Shown here: positions 21,617 to 28,755 of the stretch, piece by piece
Position numbering within the stretch: position 1 is the stretch's first letter
Layout of the letters: every line of letters begins with the position of its first letter
NCBI RefSeq assembly: GCF_001746835.1
Contig: NZ_CP016094.1
Coordinates: 744,001 to 808,000, forward strand
Direction of reading: 5' to 3'
DNA length: 64,000 nt
Origin: Lacunisphaera limnophila
GTDB taxonomy: Bacteria > Verrucomicrobiota > Verrucomicrobiia > Opitutales > Opitutaceae
Position numbers and translations under genes: made by a program
The notes under the pieces: model-generated
Databases searched by the model: none
The model's input: the letters and a program-made list of their open reading frames with translations, nothing else
What the model was told of the DNA's origin: nothing

Positions 21617-22459
21617 CTAAAGCGGCATGTTGTCCGTGAGCCGCACCTCGTCGACCCAGTAGGAGACCGCCATCAGGCACTGGCCGGTCACAATCTCGCG
21701 CACCGGCTCCATCGTGCGCGGGTCGACCACGGAGATATAAATGACGCGCAACCGGCGTTTCTGGCCGATGATGTGCGTGGCCTCGGCCACGAGGCGGTCG
21801 GAGATTTTCACCCCGGAATCGACCATCTCCTTGGCCTTGCGCAGCGCCCGGACGACCGCGAGCGCCTCCTCGCGTTGCGTCGGGGTCAGGTAATTGTTGC
21901 GGGCGCTCACCGCCAGGCCGTCGGCGTCGCGCACCAACGGACCCGTCATGATCGCCAGCGGCAGCAGGAGGTCGGCCGCCGCTTTCTTGACCACGGCCAG
22001 TTGCTGCACGTCCTTTTCGCCCAGCACCAGGAGGTCGGGTTGGATGATATTCAGGAACTTCAGCCAGCAGGTGAGCGTGCCGCGGAACAGCGCCGCCCGC
22101 GTCACCCCGCAGAGGGGTTTGCTGACCGCTTCCTCCTGCACCGAGGTGGAAAAGCCCTTGGGAAACATCTCCTCGGCCGTCGGCGTGAACAGGATCTCGA
22201 CGCCCTCCTTCTCCGCCAGCATCCCGTCGGCCGCCGGCGTGCGGGGATATTTCTGGTAATCCTCGCTCGGCCCGAACTGCAGCGGGTTCACGAAGGTCGA
22301 CACGACCACGGCCGCCCCTTCCGCCCGCGCCAGGCGGATCAGGCTGGCATGCCCGGCATGCAGGGCCCCCGAGGTGGGAATGAACGCGATTTTGCGCCCC
22401 GCCGCGCGCAGCGCCAGCGCGGCCTCGCGCATGGCGGTGATGGATTCGATTTTCTGCAT
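21617..22459 (-). CDS. panC: Pantothenate synthetase, divergent
   Basis: A 280-residue pantoate-beta-alanine ligase that joins pantoate and beta-alanine via a pantoyl adenylate. Recognisable parts are the HIGH-like motif GALHAGH (His34, His37), FVNPLQFGPSEDYQKYPRT (pantoate site), LGEKDVQQL with Lys149, and SARNNYL with Ser185 and Arg187. Several normally conserved positions differ: the methionine of PTMGALH is Ser30, and the usual SRPGHFxGV segment reads TRAALFRGT, losing its histidine. So the fold and most ATP contacts are kept but part of the active site has changed. panE downstream supports a pantothenate role. It may be a lineage-specific variant or a paralogue of altered specificity. 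A hairpin sits directly in front of the start codon. Confidence 0.82.
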   Translation of the reverse strand: MQKIESITAMREAALALRAAGRKIAFIPTSGALHAGHASLIRLARAEGAAVVVSTFVNPLQFGPSEDYQKYPRTPAADGMLAEKEGVEILFTPTAEEMFPKGFSTSVQEEAVSKPLCGVTRAALFRGTLTCWLKFLNIIQPDLLVLGEKDVQQLAVVKKAAADLLLPLAIMTGPLVRDADGLAVSARNNYLTPTQREEALAVVRALRKAKEMVDSGVKISDRLVAEATHIIGQKRRLRVIYISVVDPRTMEPVREIVTGQCLMAVSYWVDEVRLTDNMPL

Positions 22460-22461
22460 GG

Positions 22462-22494
22462 GGGAACGGACTTGAATAACCCGACCCCGTTCCC
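22462..22494 (-). promoter_or_regulatory. Leader hairpin immediately before the panC start codon
   Basis: On the minus strand GGGAACGG and CCGTTCCC form an eight-pair stem with a 17-base loop that ends two bases before the panC ATG. No Shine-Dalgarno sequence is visible, so the structure covers the ribosome entry site and could regulate translation. The function is inference. Confidence 0.45.
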
Positions 22495-22507
22495 TTTATC
22501 AAGCCTC

Positions 22508-22560
22508 CTCGTCCCGGCCCGCCGGGACGAGCCGCGCCGAAGTTCCGCATCCCGCGGAAC
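22508..22560. repeat. Double-hairpin REP-like element between panC and dapL
   Basis: Two adjacent hairpins: CTCGTCCCGG / CCGGGACGAG with a four-base loop (22508-22531), and GTTCCGC / GCGGAAC with a five-base loop (22542-22560). They lie in the divergent promoter region of panC and dapL. No run of T follows on either strand, so it does not look like a terminator. Confidence 0.6.
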
Positions 22561-22620
22561 GTAGGCGGGGTCCCGCACCTCTCCCCCGTCACTTTCAGAC
22601 TCATCCTCCCCTCTTCCACC

Positions 22621-23844
22621 ATGATCCGCCTCAACGAAAACTACTCGAAGCTCAAGGCCAGCTACCTCTTTGCCGACATCGCCAAGCGCGTGAACGCCTA
22701 TGTCGCCGCCCACCCGGACAAGCCCGTCATCCGCCTTGGCATCGGCGACGTCACCGAGCCCCTCCCGCCCGTGTGCGTCGAGGCCCTCCACGCCGCCACC
22801 GATGAGATGGCCAACCGCGCCACCTTCAAGGGTTACGGCCCCGAGCAGGGTTACGCCTTCCTCCGCGAGGCCATCGCCCAGCACGACTACGCCGCCCGCG
22901 GCTGCGAGATCTCGGCCGACGAGATTTTCATCTCCGACGGCTCGAAGTGCGACTGCGGCAACATCCAGGAAATCTTCGCCACCGACGTCCGCCTCGCGAT
23001 CCCCGATCCCGTCTACCCGGTCTACGTCGACACCAACGTCATGGCCGGCCGCACCGGCGCCAATGTCGATGGCCGTTACCAGGGCATCACCTACCTCGAT
23101 TGCACCCCGGCCAATGGCTACGTGCCCGCCATCCCCGGCGTGGCCACGGACCTGATCTACCTCTGCTTCCCCAACAATCCCACCGGCGCTGTCGCCACCC
23201 GCGAGCAGCTCGCCGCCTGGGTCGCCTACGCCAAGGCGAACAAGGCGATCATCCTCTTCGACTCCGCCTACGAGGCCTACATCCGCGACCCGCAGATCCC
23301 GCGCTCGATCTTTGAGATCCCCGGCGCGCGCGAGGTCGCCATCGAGTTCCGCAGCTTCTCCAAGACCGCCGGCTTCACCGGCACCCGCTGCGCCTACACC
23401 GTCGTCCCGAAGAGCCTCATGGCCTACGACGCCGCCGGCGCCGCCCACCCGGTCCACGCCCTCTGGAACCGCCGCCACACGACGAAGTTCAACGGCGTCG
23501 CCTACCCGATCCAGAAGGCCGCCGCCGCCATCTACACCCCGGCCGGCAAGCAGCAGACGGGCGACCTCATCAACTTCTACCTGGCCAACGCCAAGCTCAT
23601 CCGCGAGGCCATGACCAAGCTCGGCTTCACCTGCATCGGTGGCGACAACGCCCCCTACATCTGGGTGAACACCGGCCGTGACTCCTGGGAGTTCTTCGAC
23701 CTGTTGCTGAACAAAGCGCAAGTCGTCTGCACCCCCGGCGCCGGCTTCGGCAAGTGCGGCGAGGGCCATGTCCGCATCAGCGCCTTCAATTCCCGCGCCA
23801 ACGTCGAGACCGCCCTCGCCCGCATCGCCGCCGCGCTGAAGTAA
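22621..23844 (+). CDS. dapL: LL-diaminopimelate aminotransferase
   Basis: A 407-residue PLP enzyme that converts tetrahydrodipicolinate directly to LL-diaminopimelate, the short route to lysine and peptidoglycan precursors. Signatures are [20 protein letters not shown] at the N-terminus, [59 protein letters not shown] and the PLP lysine Lys248 in [15 protein letters not shown]. All are typical of DapL and distinguish it from other class I aminotransferases. The length matches the family. It is divergent from panC and converges with a lipoprotein gene. Confidence 0.96.
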   Translation: MIRLNENYSKLKASYLFADIAKRVNAYVAAHPDKPVIRLGIGDVTEPLPPVCVEALHAATDEMANRATFKGYGPEQGYAFLREAIAQHDYAARGCEISADEIFISDGSKCDCGNIQEIFATDVRLAIPDPVYPVYVDTNVMAGRTGANVDGRYQGITYLDCTPANGYVPAIPGVATDLIYLCFPNNPTGAVATREQLAAWVAYAKANKAIILFDSAYEAYIRDPQIPRSIFEIPGAREVAIEFRSFSKTAGFTGTRCAYTVVPKSLMAYDAAGAAHPVHALWNRRHTTKFNGVAYPIQKAAAAIYTPAGKQQTGDLINFYLANAKLIREAMTKLGFTCIGGDNAPYIWVNTGRDSWEFFDLLLNKAQVVCTPGAGFGKCGEGHVRISAFNSRANVETALARIAAALK

Positions 23845-23928
23845 GCCCTTTCCTTGTCGGAGCGCCTGGGTCAGGCCGAGGCGCTCGCTTATCGACCCGA
23901 GCAAATCGAGCCCTTTCCCGGGCCTGAC

Positions 23929-24543
23929 TCACTCGGCGCTCCGTCGGATGTTCAGGTGAAAGTGGTCGTAGCGATCGCTCCGACCATGCTCTTTCATTTT
24001 CAAAATTATCGGACGATTCCGTCGATCCACCGGCGCCAGCTCAATCGCGGCCTCCATCCCCAACGCTTCGGCAGTTCCATCAAACAGCCCGACCGCGACC
24101 AACTGGGACTTCGGTACGGAGTCAATTCCTGCACCCGGTGAATTGCTTCCTCCGATCATGGCGAAAAGACCGCTGATGTTCCGCCTTCCCAATCCCTCGA
24201 GCAATGTCTGCGGAAATATCAGCGCTGAAAGCCGTCCTCCCAAAAACTTCATGCGAAAGTCAAAGTCGCCGCTGGATCCGTCGGGGCCGTTTACCCGGCG
24301 GTAACGCAGCACCGCATTTTCCGCATCAATCACCTCCGGGTAGATGCCGATCGCATTTAAGTCCTCCAACGAGAGAAGGGGCTCGCGAAAGAGCAATGCT
24401 CCCTCCGCCGTTTCATCCCAAGCCGTGAATTTGGAAATGGCCCGCATCTGACCTCGAAAGGCGAGGAACGTGGTCCAGTTGCATGCGGTCAGCAGGCTGA
24501 CGCTCACCGCAATCAACGCGAACGGTCGGCAAGGTTGTCTCAT
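23929..24543 (-). CDS. Putative lipoprotein, unknown function
   Basis: A 204-residue protein not recognised. It starts with a signal sequence ending in a lipobox (VSVSLLTAC, Cys21), so it should be a lipoprotein. The rest is soluble and mixed alpha/beta in look, with FDFRMKFLGGRLSALIFPQ and a C-terminal basic RYDHFHLNIRR. The start codon ATG at 24543 is preceded by an A-rich run but no clear Shine-Dalgarno sequence. A 48-residue ORF ends 48 bases upstream on the same strand, with a hairpin between them. Its base composition is less GC-rich than the neighbours, which hints at transfer or relaxed codon use. Confidence 0.7.
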   Translation of the reverse strand: MRQPCRPFALIAVSVSLLTACNWTTFLAFRGQMRAISKFTAWDETAEGALLFREPLLSLEDLNAIGIYPEVIDAENAVLRYRRVNGPDGSSGDFDFRMKFLGGRLSALIFPQTLLEGLGRRNISGLFAMIGGSNSPGAGIDSVPKSQLVAVGLFDGTAEALGMEAAIELAPVDRRNRPIILKMKEHGRSDRYDHFHLNIRRSAE

Positions 24544-24554
24544 TTTTTTCGGGA

Positions 24555-24585
24555 CGCAGGCGACCGTTGGAAGCGGTCGCCTGCG
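24555..24585. terminator. Strong hairpin between the 48-residue ORF and the lipoprotein gene
   Basis: A perfect 12-pair stem (CGCAGGCGACCG and CGGTCGCCTGCG) with a seven-base loop. On the minus strand, the direction of both neighbours, no T-run follows, while on the plus strand GGTTTTCT follows. It may be an attenuator, an mRNA-stabilising structure or a weak bidirectional terminator. Confidence 0.5.
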
Positions 24586-24591
24586 GGTTTT

Positions 24592-24738
24592 CTAGACAGT
24601 CACCGTCGTTTTTGAACTGCCGTCGGCATTCTCTTCACGCGTGCACTGGAATCCCGGCGCGATGGTCAATCCCACCAGCGCCACCAAGAAGGCCAAAATC
24701 ATGGCCTTCGACCGCGTACTGCTTTTTTCCGTGTTCAT
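24592..24738 (-). CDS. Small membrane or exported protein, 48 residues
   Basis: A short reading frame with good coding support: ATG at 24738 is preceded by AGAGGGTAGC, a good Shine-Dalgarno sequence at five-base spacing. The product begins MNTEKSSTRSK, continues with one hydrophobic segment (AMILAFLVALVGLTIAPGF) and ends with a polar tail CTREENADGSSKTTVTV. The layout fits a single-pass membrane peptide or a small secreted or lipid-anchored protein (Cys after PGFQ, though not a standard lipobox). It lies between the response regulator and the lipoprotein gene, all on the minus strand. No family is recognised and the function is unknown. Confidence 0.6.
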   Translation of the reverse strand: MNTEKSSTRSKAMILAFLVALVGLTIAPGFQCTREENADGSSKTTVTV

Positions 24739-24843
24739 GCTACCCTCTTTGGTTGTGGTTGATTGCGTCTCGAAGGCTTTGAATACCCCCGGGCGAACAG
24801 AAAAATCAGGCTGCGTCTTGGGGCTGAAGGAAACGCTCGGGAT

Positions 24844-24859
24844 TACGTAAATTTACGTA
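24844..24859. promoter_or_regulatory. Perfect 16-base palindrome TACGTAAATTTACGTA
   Basis: A perfect AT-rich palindrome in a GC-rich region, overlapping the stop codon of the response regulator gene and about 105 bases upstream of the 48-residue ORF. The symmetry is that expected of a dimeric regulator site. Who binds it is unknown. Confidence 0.4.
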
Positions 24860-25575
24860 CCGCGTTTCGCCCATTCCGGCCAGCGGTCTCCCCCTTCATG
24901 CACGCCGTTCGACCACGGCTCCGCGGGCTCATACCGGAAATCCACGAACCCCTTCTTCATCGCCCAGCGCATCAGTTCCTCCCGGCTGTGCAGTCCCAGC
25001 TTCTCCAGGATGTGCTGGTGATGCGTGCGCACCGTGGCCGGCGTGATCCGCGTGTACTGTGCGATCCGGTCGTGCGACCAGCCGAACCCGAAATACGGCA
25101 TCAGCTCGGTCTCGCGGTCGGACAGGATTTTCGAGAAATGCCCCGGCTCCTGCCGGGCCGCCGCCACCGCCGCCAGCACCTCGCCGGAAAAGTAGGCCCG
25201 GCCCGCCGCCAATTCCCGCAGCGCATGCACCAGCTCGATCCCCCGCGCGGACGACTTCAGCAGGCAACCCTGCACGCGGCTGTGCAACATCCGGCTCGCG
25301 GCCGTCTCCGTCAGGTTGCCGCTCACCATCAAAATCCGGCAGGCCTCCGTGGTCGCCGCCAGCTCCATCGCCACGGTGAAGCCACTCATGTCCGGCAGCC
25401 CCAGGTCGATGATGGCCAGGTCCGGCCGGAATTTCAGCGCGCAATCCAAGCCCTCCGCGCCCGTGGTGGCCCGCAGGATCGTCGTCCCCGCCGGCATGAT
25501 CAGCTCCACTTGCGCCACGAGAAAATCCAGTAACAGGGTGTCGTCATCAATGCACAGGATCATGGGCGGCGGCAT
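24853..25575 (-). CDS. Response regulator, LuxR/NarL type
   Basis: A 240-residue two-component response regulator. The receiver domain (about residues 5-125) has the acidic cluster CIDDD, the phospho-acceptor aspartate in IIDLGLPDMSG, the switch-region serine in ILMVSGN and the conserved lysine in CLLKSS. The C-terminal LuxR-type helix-turn-helix (about 150-215) reads LSDRETELMPYFGFGWSHDRIAQ, then ITPATVRTHHQHILEKLGL. The start could be GTG 25578, ATG 25575 or ATG 25563; 25575 is used, and all keep the receiver intact. No sensor kinase is adjacent, so it is an orphan in this window. It is followed by the 48-residue ORF and a lipoprotein, possible targets. Confidence 0.9.
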   Translation of the reverse strand: MPPPMILCIDDDTLLLDFLVAQVELIMPAGTTILRATTGAEGLDCALKFRPDLAIIDLGLPDMSGFTVAMELAATTEACRILMVSGNLTETAASRMLHSRVQGCLLKSSARGIELVHALRELAAGRAYFSGEVLAAVAAARQEPGHFSKILSDRETELMPYFGFGWSHDRIAQYTRITPATVRTHHQHILEKLGLHSREELMRWAMKKGFVDFRYEPAEPWSNGVHEGGDRWPEWAKRGT

Positions 25576-25687
25576 CACGGCCCCAGCCTAGCCGGTCCCG
25601 CGGCCCTGTGACCTCCCGCGACAGCCTATTTTCAGGGTTACGTGATTCCGCAGACGCGAGCCCGACCTGACCGGAATGAGGTCATCT

Positions 25688-25701
25688 CCTCGCGCGCGAG
25701 G
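25688..25701. promoter_or_regulatory. Perfect 14-base palindrome CCTCGCGCGCGAGG
   Basis: A GC palindrome about 113 bases upstream of the response regulator start and just past the stop of the 102-residue gene. It is flanked by a wider inverted pair AGGGTTAC / GTAACCCT (near 25635 and 25700). It could be an operator or part of a transcript-end structure. Confidence 0.35.
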
Positions 25702-25728
25702 TAACCCTGCCCTCGGCCAAAAGGCCAG

Positions 25729-26037
25729 CTAAGCCCCCGGGATCACCGCCGGGGCCGTGTCGTGCACCCAGAAGCGCGAGACCACTTGGTGGTCCTTCTT
25801 CAATTCGTAGCCCCACTCCGTGTCCTTGATCTTGATCTCGACCACACGGCCGGGCGCCGTGCTCAGCTCGGGCTGGTTCACCGCATCCTGCCACTCCCGC
25901 AGGGCTTCCATGCGGGCGGTGTCAAAGGCGGCCTCCACGTCGGCAAATTCGCCGCAGCGCCGGACTTCCTGGGTCAGCCGTCCGTCGGACGTCTGCTTGA
26001 GCACAAAGCGCAAAACCGAAAAGCCGGATTTCTTCAT
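25729..26037 (-). CDS. Small conserved-looking protein, unknown function
   Basis: A 102-residue cytoplasmic protein from the ATG at 26037 (MKKSGFSVLRFVLKQTSDG). An ATG 39 bases upstream is possible, but AGAGGGG stands about 13 bases before the chosen start. The sequence looks real: amphipathic segments, charged surface residues, and a middle part (FADVEAAFDTARMEALREWQDAV) that is clearly helical, followed by VEIKIKDTEWGYELKKDHQVVSRFWVHD, probably a beta meander. No family is recognised. It sits between the Mla-like operon and the response regulator on the same strand, 147 bases after the PqiC-like gene. Confidence 0.6.
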   Translation of the reverse strand: MKKSGFSVLRFVLKQTSDGRLTQEVRRCGEFADVEAAFDTARMEALREWQDAVNQPELSTAPGRVVEIKIKDTEWGYELKKDHQVVSRFWVHDTAPAVIPGA

Positions 26038-26183
26038 GAGTTGTGGGTTTCCCCTCTTGAGCCGGAACCGTGCCACGCCCCTACCCCGGGAGAAAGGAAA
26101 TTCCGCGTCCGGCGCGAGATTCTGCCGGCCCGGGCTGCCGCCGACCGAACGCCGTCAGGCGCCGGCCCCGGTTTCGGGGCCTT

Positions 26184-26732
26184 TTACTTCGCCGTGGCCG
26201 CGGCGGCGATGGCTTCCGCCAGGTCGTCGGCCGCCTGCCGCAGCAACCCAACCAGCGCCCCGGTGTCGCCCCCAGACCAGACCCGCCGCTCCGCCGTGAA
26301 CTCGCCCGGCCGCGGCTCGCCCCCCGGCGGGGTGATCGCGTAGGTCGCCACCAGCTGCACGGTGTTGCCGGCCGACCGCACCAGCTCGAACCGCTGGATC
26401 TGAACCGTCACGGTCCCGCCGCCGGCAATCTGCCGCAGGCGGCTGCGCAACACCTGCGTGAGCGCCTCGTCCACCGGCTCGGCCCAGCGGATGTCGTCCA
26501 GGTAAATCACTTCGTTCTCCGACACCCGCACCGCCATGCTGCGGTTGCGCAGGTGCCCGGCCAGCCGCACCGGCCGCACCCCCAGGGACTCGGGCACCGG
26601 CGTACCCGCCGGGATCCCGCTCAAGGTGAAATACCGCGTCGTGTCCGCCTGCGGCTCGGGCAGCAGGCTGCAGCCGGACGTGAAACCGAGGACGGAGGAC
26701 AAAAGACCGAGGACGGCGAGGCGGGGATTCAT
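26184..26732 (-). CDS. PqiC-like ABC-type transport auxiliary lipoprotein
   Basis: A 182-residue lipoprotein with a clear lipobox (LGFTSGC, Cys21). The motif TTRYFTLSG after the signal and the segment NEVIYLDDIRWAEPVDEALTQVLRSRL match the PqiC/DUF330 family of outer-membrane lipoproteins that work with MCE proteins. It is the last gene of the Mla-like operon (mlaE, mlaF, mlaD, this gene), 61 bases after the MlaD-like gene. The likely job is docking the MCE component at the outer membrane for phospholipid transport. A second MCE system, pqiAB, lies at 60846-62698 without its own pqiC in view, so sharing is conceivable. Confidence 0.88.
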   Translation of the reverse strand: MNPRLAVLGLLSSVLGFTSGCSLLPEPQADTTRYFTLSGIPAGTPVPESLGVRPVRLAGHLRNRSMAVRVSENEVIYLDDIRWAEPVDEALTQVLRSRLRQIAGGGTVTVQIQRFELVRSAGNTVQLVATYAITPPGGEPRPGEFTAERRVWSGGDTGALVGLLRQAADDLAEAIAAAATAK

Positions 26733-26793
26733 TTTCGGTGTGGTAAGGGTTTCGCGGGATTGTCGCGCCGAAGCCTTGGGCGCCGGCGGATCG

Positions 26794-27798
26794 TTACTCC
26801 GATTTCTTCTTCTTGCCCACGAGCAGCGAGCTGGGGTTGCGTTCCAGGGCGTTGGCGAGGGTCTCGAGGGCGCCGGCGGCGTCGGCCACCTGCCGGAGCG
26901 CGGTGGTCAGCTCGTCGCCCACGTCACCCTGCCGCTGCACGAAGCGCCGGGTCGTGGCCGCGGTGGACTCCAGGGTCTTCAGGGCGGTCTGCGCCGCCGC
27001 CAGGGTCTGCTTCAACTCGTCGCTCACCGGGCCGACCTGCGTGTCGATCCGCTCGATCGCCGCCTTCGTGGCGGCCAGGGTCTCGTTGAGCTGGGCGAAG
27101 GCCTGCTGCGCGGCGGGCGATTCCACGAAGGCCGTGACGGAATCCGCCGCCCGGCCCACCTTGTCGGCCAGGCCCTTCACGTCGGCCTCGCCGACTTTCT
27201 GGTTGGCCGTGGTCAGGAGGGTCTTGGCCTCGCGGGAAATGCCGGCGAAATCCACCTTCTTCAGGTCCGCCAGGATCTCACTCAGGCTCTCCTGGTATTC
27301 GGAAATGGCCGAGGGCATGGCCGGGATAACGACATACCGGGCCGGCGCCCGGAGCTTGGGCGGGGGGTAAAGGGCGGGGTCCTCGAAATCCAGCTCCACG
27401 AACAGCAGGCCCGTGGCGAGGCCCAGCACGCCGAGCTGCGCCCGCAGACCGTCGTCCACCATCTGCTGGATGTCGGCCTCGCCGGCGATCTTCAGGTCGG
27501 CGCCCTTCTCGTCGGTGATGACGTTGCGGTTGAGCTCGCACACGACGACCACGACGGAGTGCTTCACCACGTCGTCGTAATGCACCGCCAGGTCCACCAC
27601 CCGGCCCACCCGCACGCCGCGCAGCTTCACCGGCGAGCCGAGGTCGAGGCCGTGGATGGACTCGTCGAAATAGACCGTGAAGCGGTGCGGCTTGCTGAAC
27701 AGGCTCATGCCGCCAAACGACAGGAGCGCGATCAGGCCGAGCGCGAACGCCCCGAGCACAAATACACCGACGGCGGCTGGACTGACCTTGGTCTTCAC
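26794..27798 (-). CDS. mlaD: MlaD-family MCE domain protein
   Basis: A 334-residue periplasmic protein anchored by one N-terminal membrane helix (about residues 8-30). One MCE domain follows (about 38-125), with FTVYFDESIHGLDLGSPVKLRGVRVGRV as its signature. The remainder is a long alpha-helical region (about 170-330) rich in alanine and charged residues that should form a helical barrel or tube, as in other MCE proteins; it ends in the basic tail VGKKKKSE. It is longer than the single-domain Escherichia MlaD, closer to the architecture of LetB/PqiB-like or actinobacterial forms. The start is a GTG at 27798. It is the substrate-binding part of the MlaEFD-type lipid transporter encoded here. 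Confidence 0.9.
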   Translation of the reverse strand: MKTKVSPAAVGVFVLGAFALGLIALLSFGGMSLFSKPHRFTVYFDESIHGLDLGSPVKLRGVRVGRVVDLAVHYDDVVKHSVVVVVCELNRNVITDEKGADLKIAGEADIQQMVDDGLRAQLGVLGLATGLLFVELDFEDPALYPPPKLRAPARYVVIPAMPSAISEYQESLSEILADLKKVDFAGISREAKTLLTTANQKVGEADVKGLADKVGRAADSVTAFVESPAAQQAFAQLNETLAATKAAIERIDTQVGPVSDELKQTLAAAQTALKTLESTAATTRRFVQRQGDVGDELTTALRQVADAAGALETLANALERNPSSLLVGKKKKSE

Positions 27799-27842
27799 GG
27801 GAAGGAGGGGTTAAACGTTATGGCGGGAAATGGACAGGATTT

Positions 27843-28628
27843 TCAAACGGCCGGCGTGCCGGGCACGCGCACGCGGTCCCGCCGGAGCAGGAACTCCGTG
27901 ACCCGGGGGTCGCGGCTGGACTCGGCCAGGGTGGCCGGCGCGCCCTCGGCGATGATGCCCTGGGCACCGCGATCGAGCATGATCACCCGGTCGGCGATGC
28001 CGAAGATCGACGCCAGCTCGTGCGAGACGACGACCAACGTCGTGCCGAAACTGTCGCGCACCTGCAGCACCAGCTCGTCCAGCTTGCGCGAGGTGATCGG
28101 GTCGAGCCCGGCCGAGGGCTCGTCGAGGAACACGATGTCCGGGTCGAGCGCCAGCGCCCGGGCCAGGCCGGCGCGCTTCCGCATGCCGCCGCTGATCTCG
28201 GCGGGGTAATAGTCCTCAAAGCCCGTGAGCCCCACCTGCGCCAGTTTGAGGCAGGTCAGCTCCGCGATCTCACGGGGCGACAGCGCCGTGTGTTCCTCCA
28301 TGGGCAGCGCCACGTTCTGCCGCAGGGTCAGCGAACTCCAGAGGGCGCCGCCCTGGTAGAGCACGCCGAAGGTCTTGAGCAGCGTCCGCCGGGTCGAGAG
28401 GTCCGAGGCGGTGAAGGATTTGCCGAAGAACTTCACGTCCCCCGCCCGCGGGGCATGCAGGCCGACCAGGTTGCGCAGGAGCGTGCTCTTGCCGCAGCCG
28501 CTGCCGCCGATGATGAAGAACACCTCGCCGCGCTTCACCGTGAAATTGACGTCCTTCAGCACGGTCTGCCCGTCGTAGCCGCACTCGAGGCCGGTCACCT
28601 CGATCACGGAATTGGAGTTATCGGGCAT
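27843..28628 (-). CDS. mlaF: MlaF-like ABC transporter ATPase
   Basis: A 261-residue ATPase of the Mla phospholipid transporter. Walker A GGSGCGKST is at residues 41-49, the Q-loop region is VLYQGGALWSSLT, the ABC signature EISGGMRKRAGLARA is near 145, Walker B DIVFLDEPSAGLDP is near 167, and the switch histidine is in VVSHEL. The SGGMRKR form of the signature is typical of MlaF. It lies between the permease and MCE genes on the minus strand; the 127-base gap to mlaE contains a REP-like hairpin. Confidence 0.94.
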   Translation of the reverse strand: MPDNSNSVIEVTGLECGYDGQTVLKDVNFTVKRGEVFFIIGGSGCGKSTLLRNLVGLHAPRAGDVKFFGKSFTASDLSTRRTLLKTFGVLYQGGALWSSLTLRQNVALPMEEHTALSPREIAELTCLKLAQVGLTGFEDYYPAEISGGMRKRAGLARALALDPDIVFLDEPSAGLDPITSRKLDELVLQVRDSFGTTLVVVSHELASIFGIADRVIMLDRGAQGIIAEGAPATLAESSRDPRVTEFLLRRDRVRVPGTPAV

Positions 28629-28640
28629 GGTTGGCCTTGT

Positions 28641-28667
28641 TGTAGGGCGGGGTCGCCGAACCCCGCC
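28641..28667. repeat. TGTAG-headed hairpin element inside the mla operon
   Basis: TGTAG followed by the stem GGCGGGGT / ACCCCGCC with a six-base loop. Head and stem resemble the element inserted in recD2 at 34256-34304. It lies between mlaF and mlaE and does not disrupt a gene. Confidence 0.6.
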
Positions 28668-28755
28668 GGTTTGCCGGCCGCATCAGGGGAAACACCCGAT
28701 CCGGCGTTCCAACGCTCGCGTCACCCCTCGGATAATTGATTGCGCACCTCATGCT

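Noticed and set aside
23848-23892. Inverted repeat GAGCGCC / GGCGCTC after dapL as a terminator
   Set aside because: Only seven pairs with a long loop and no T-run; support is too weak.
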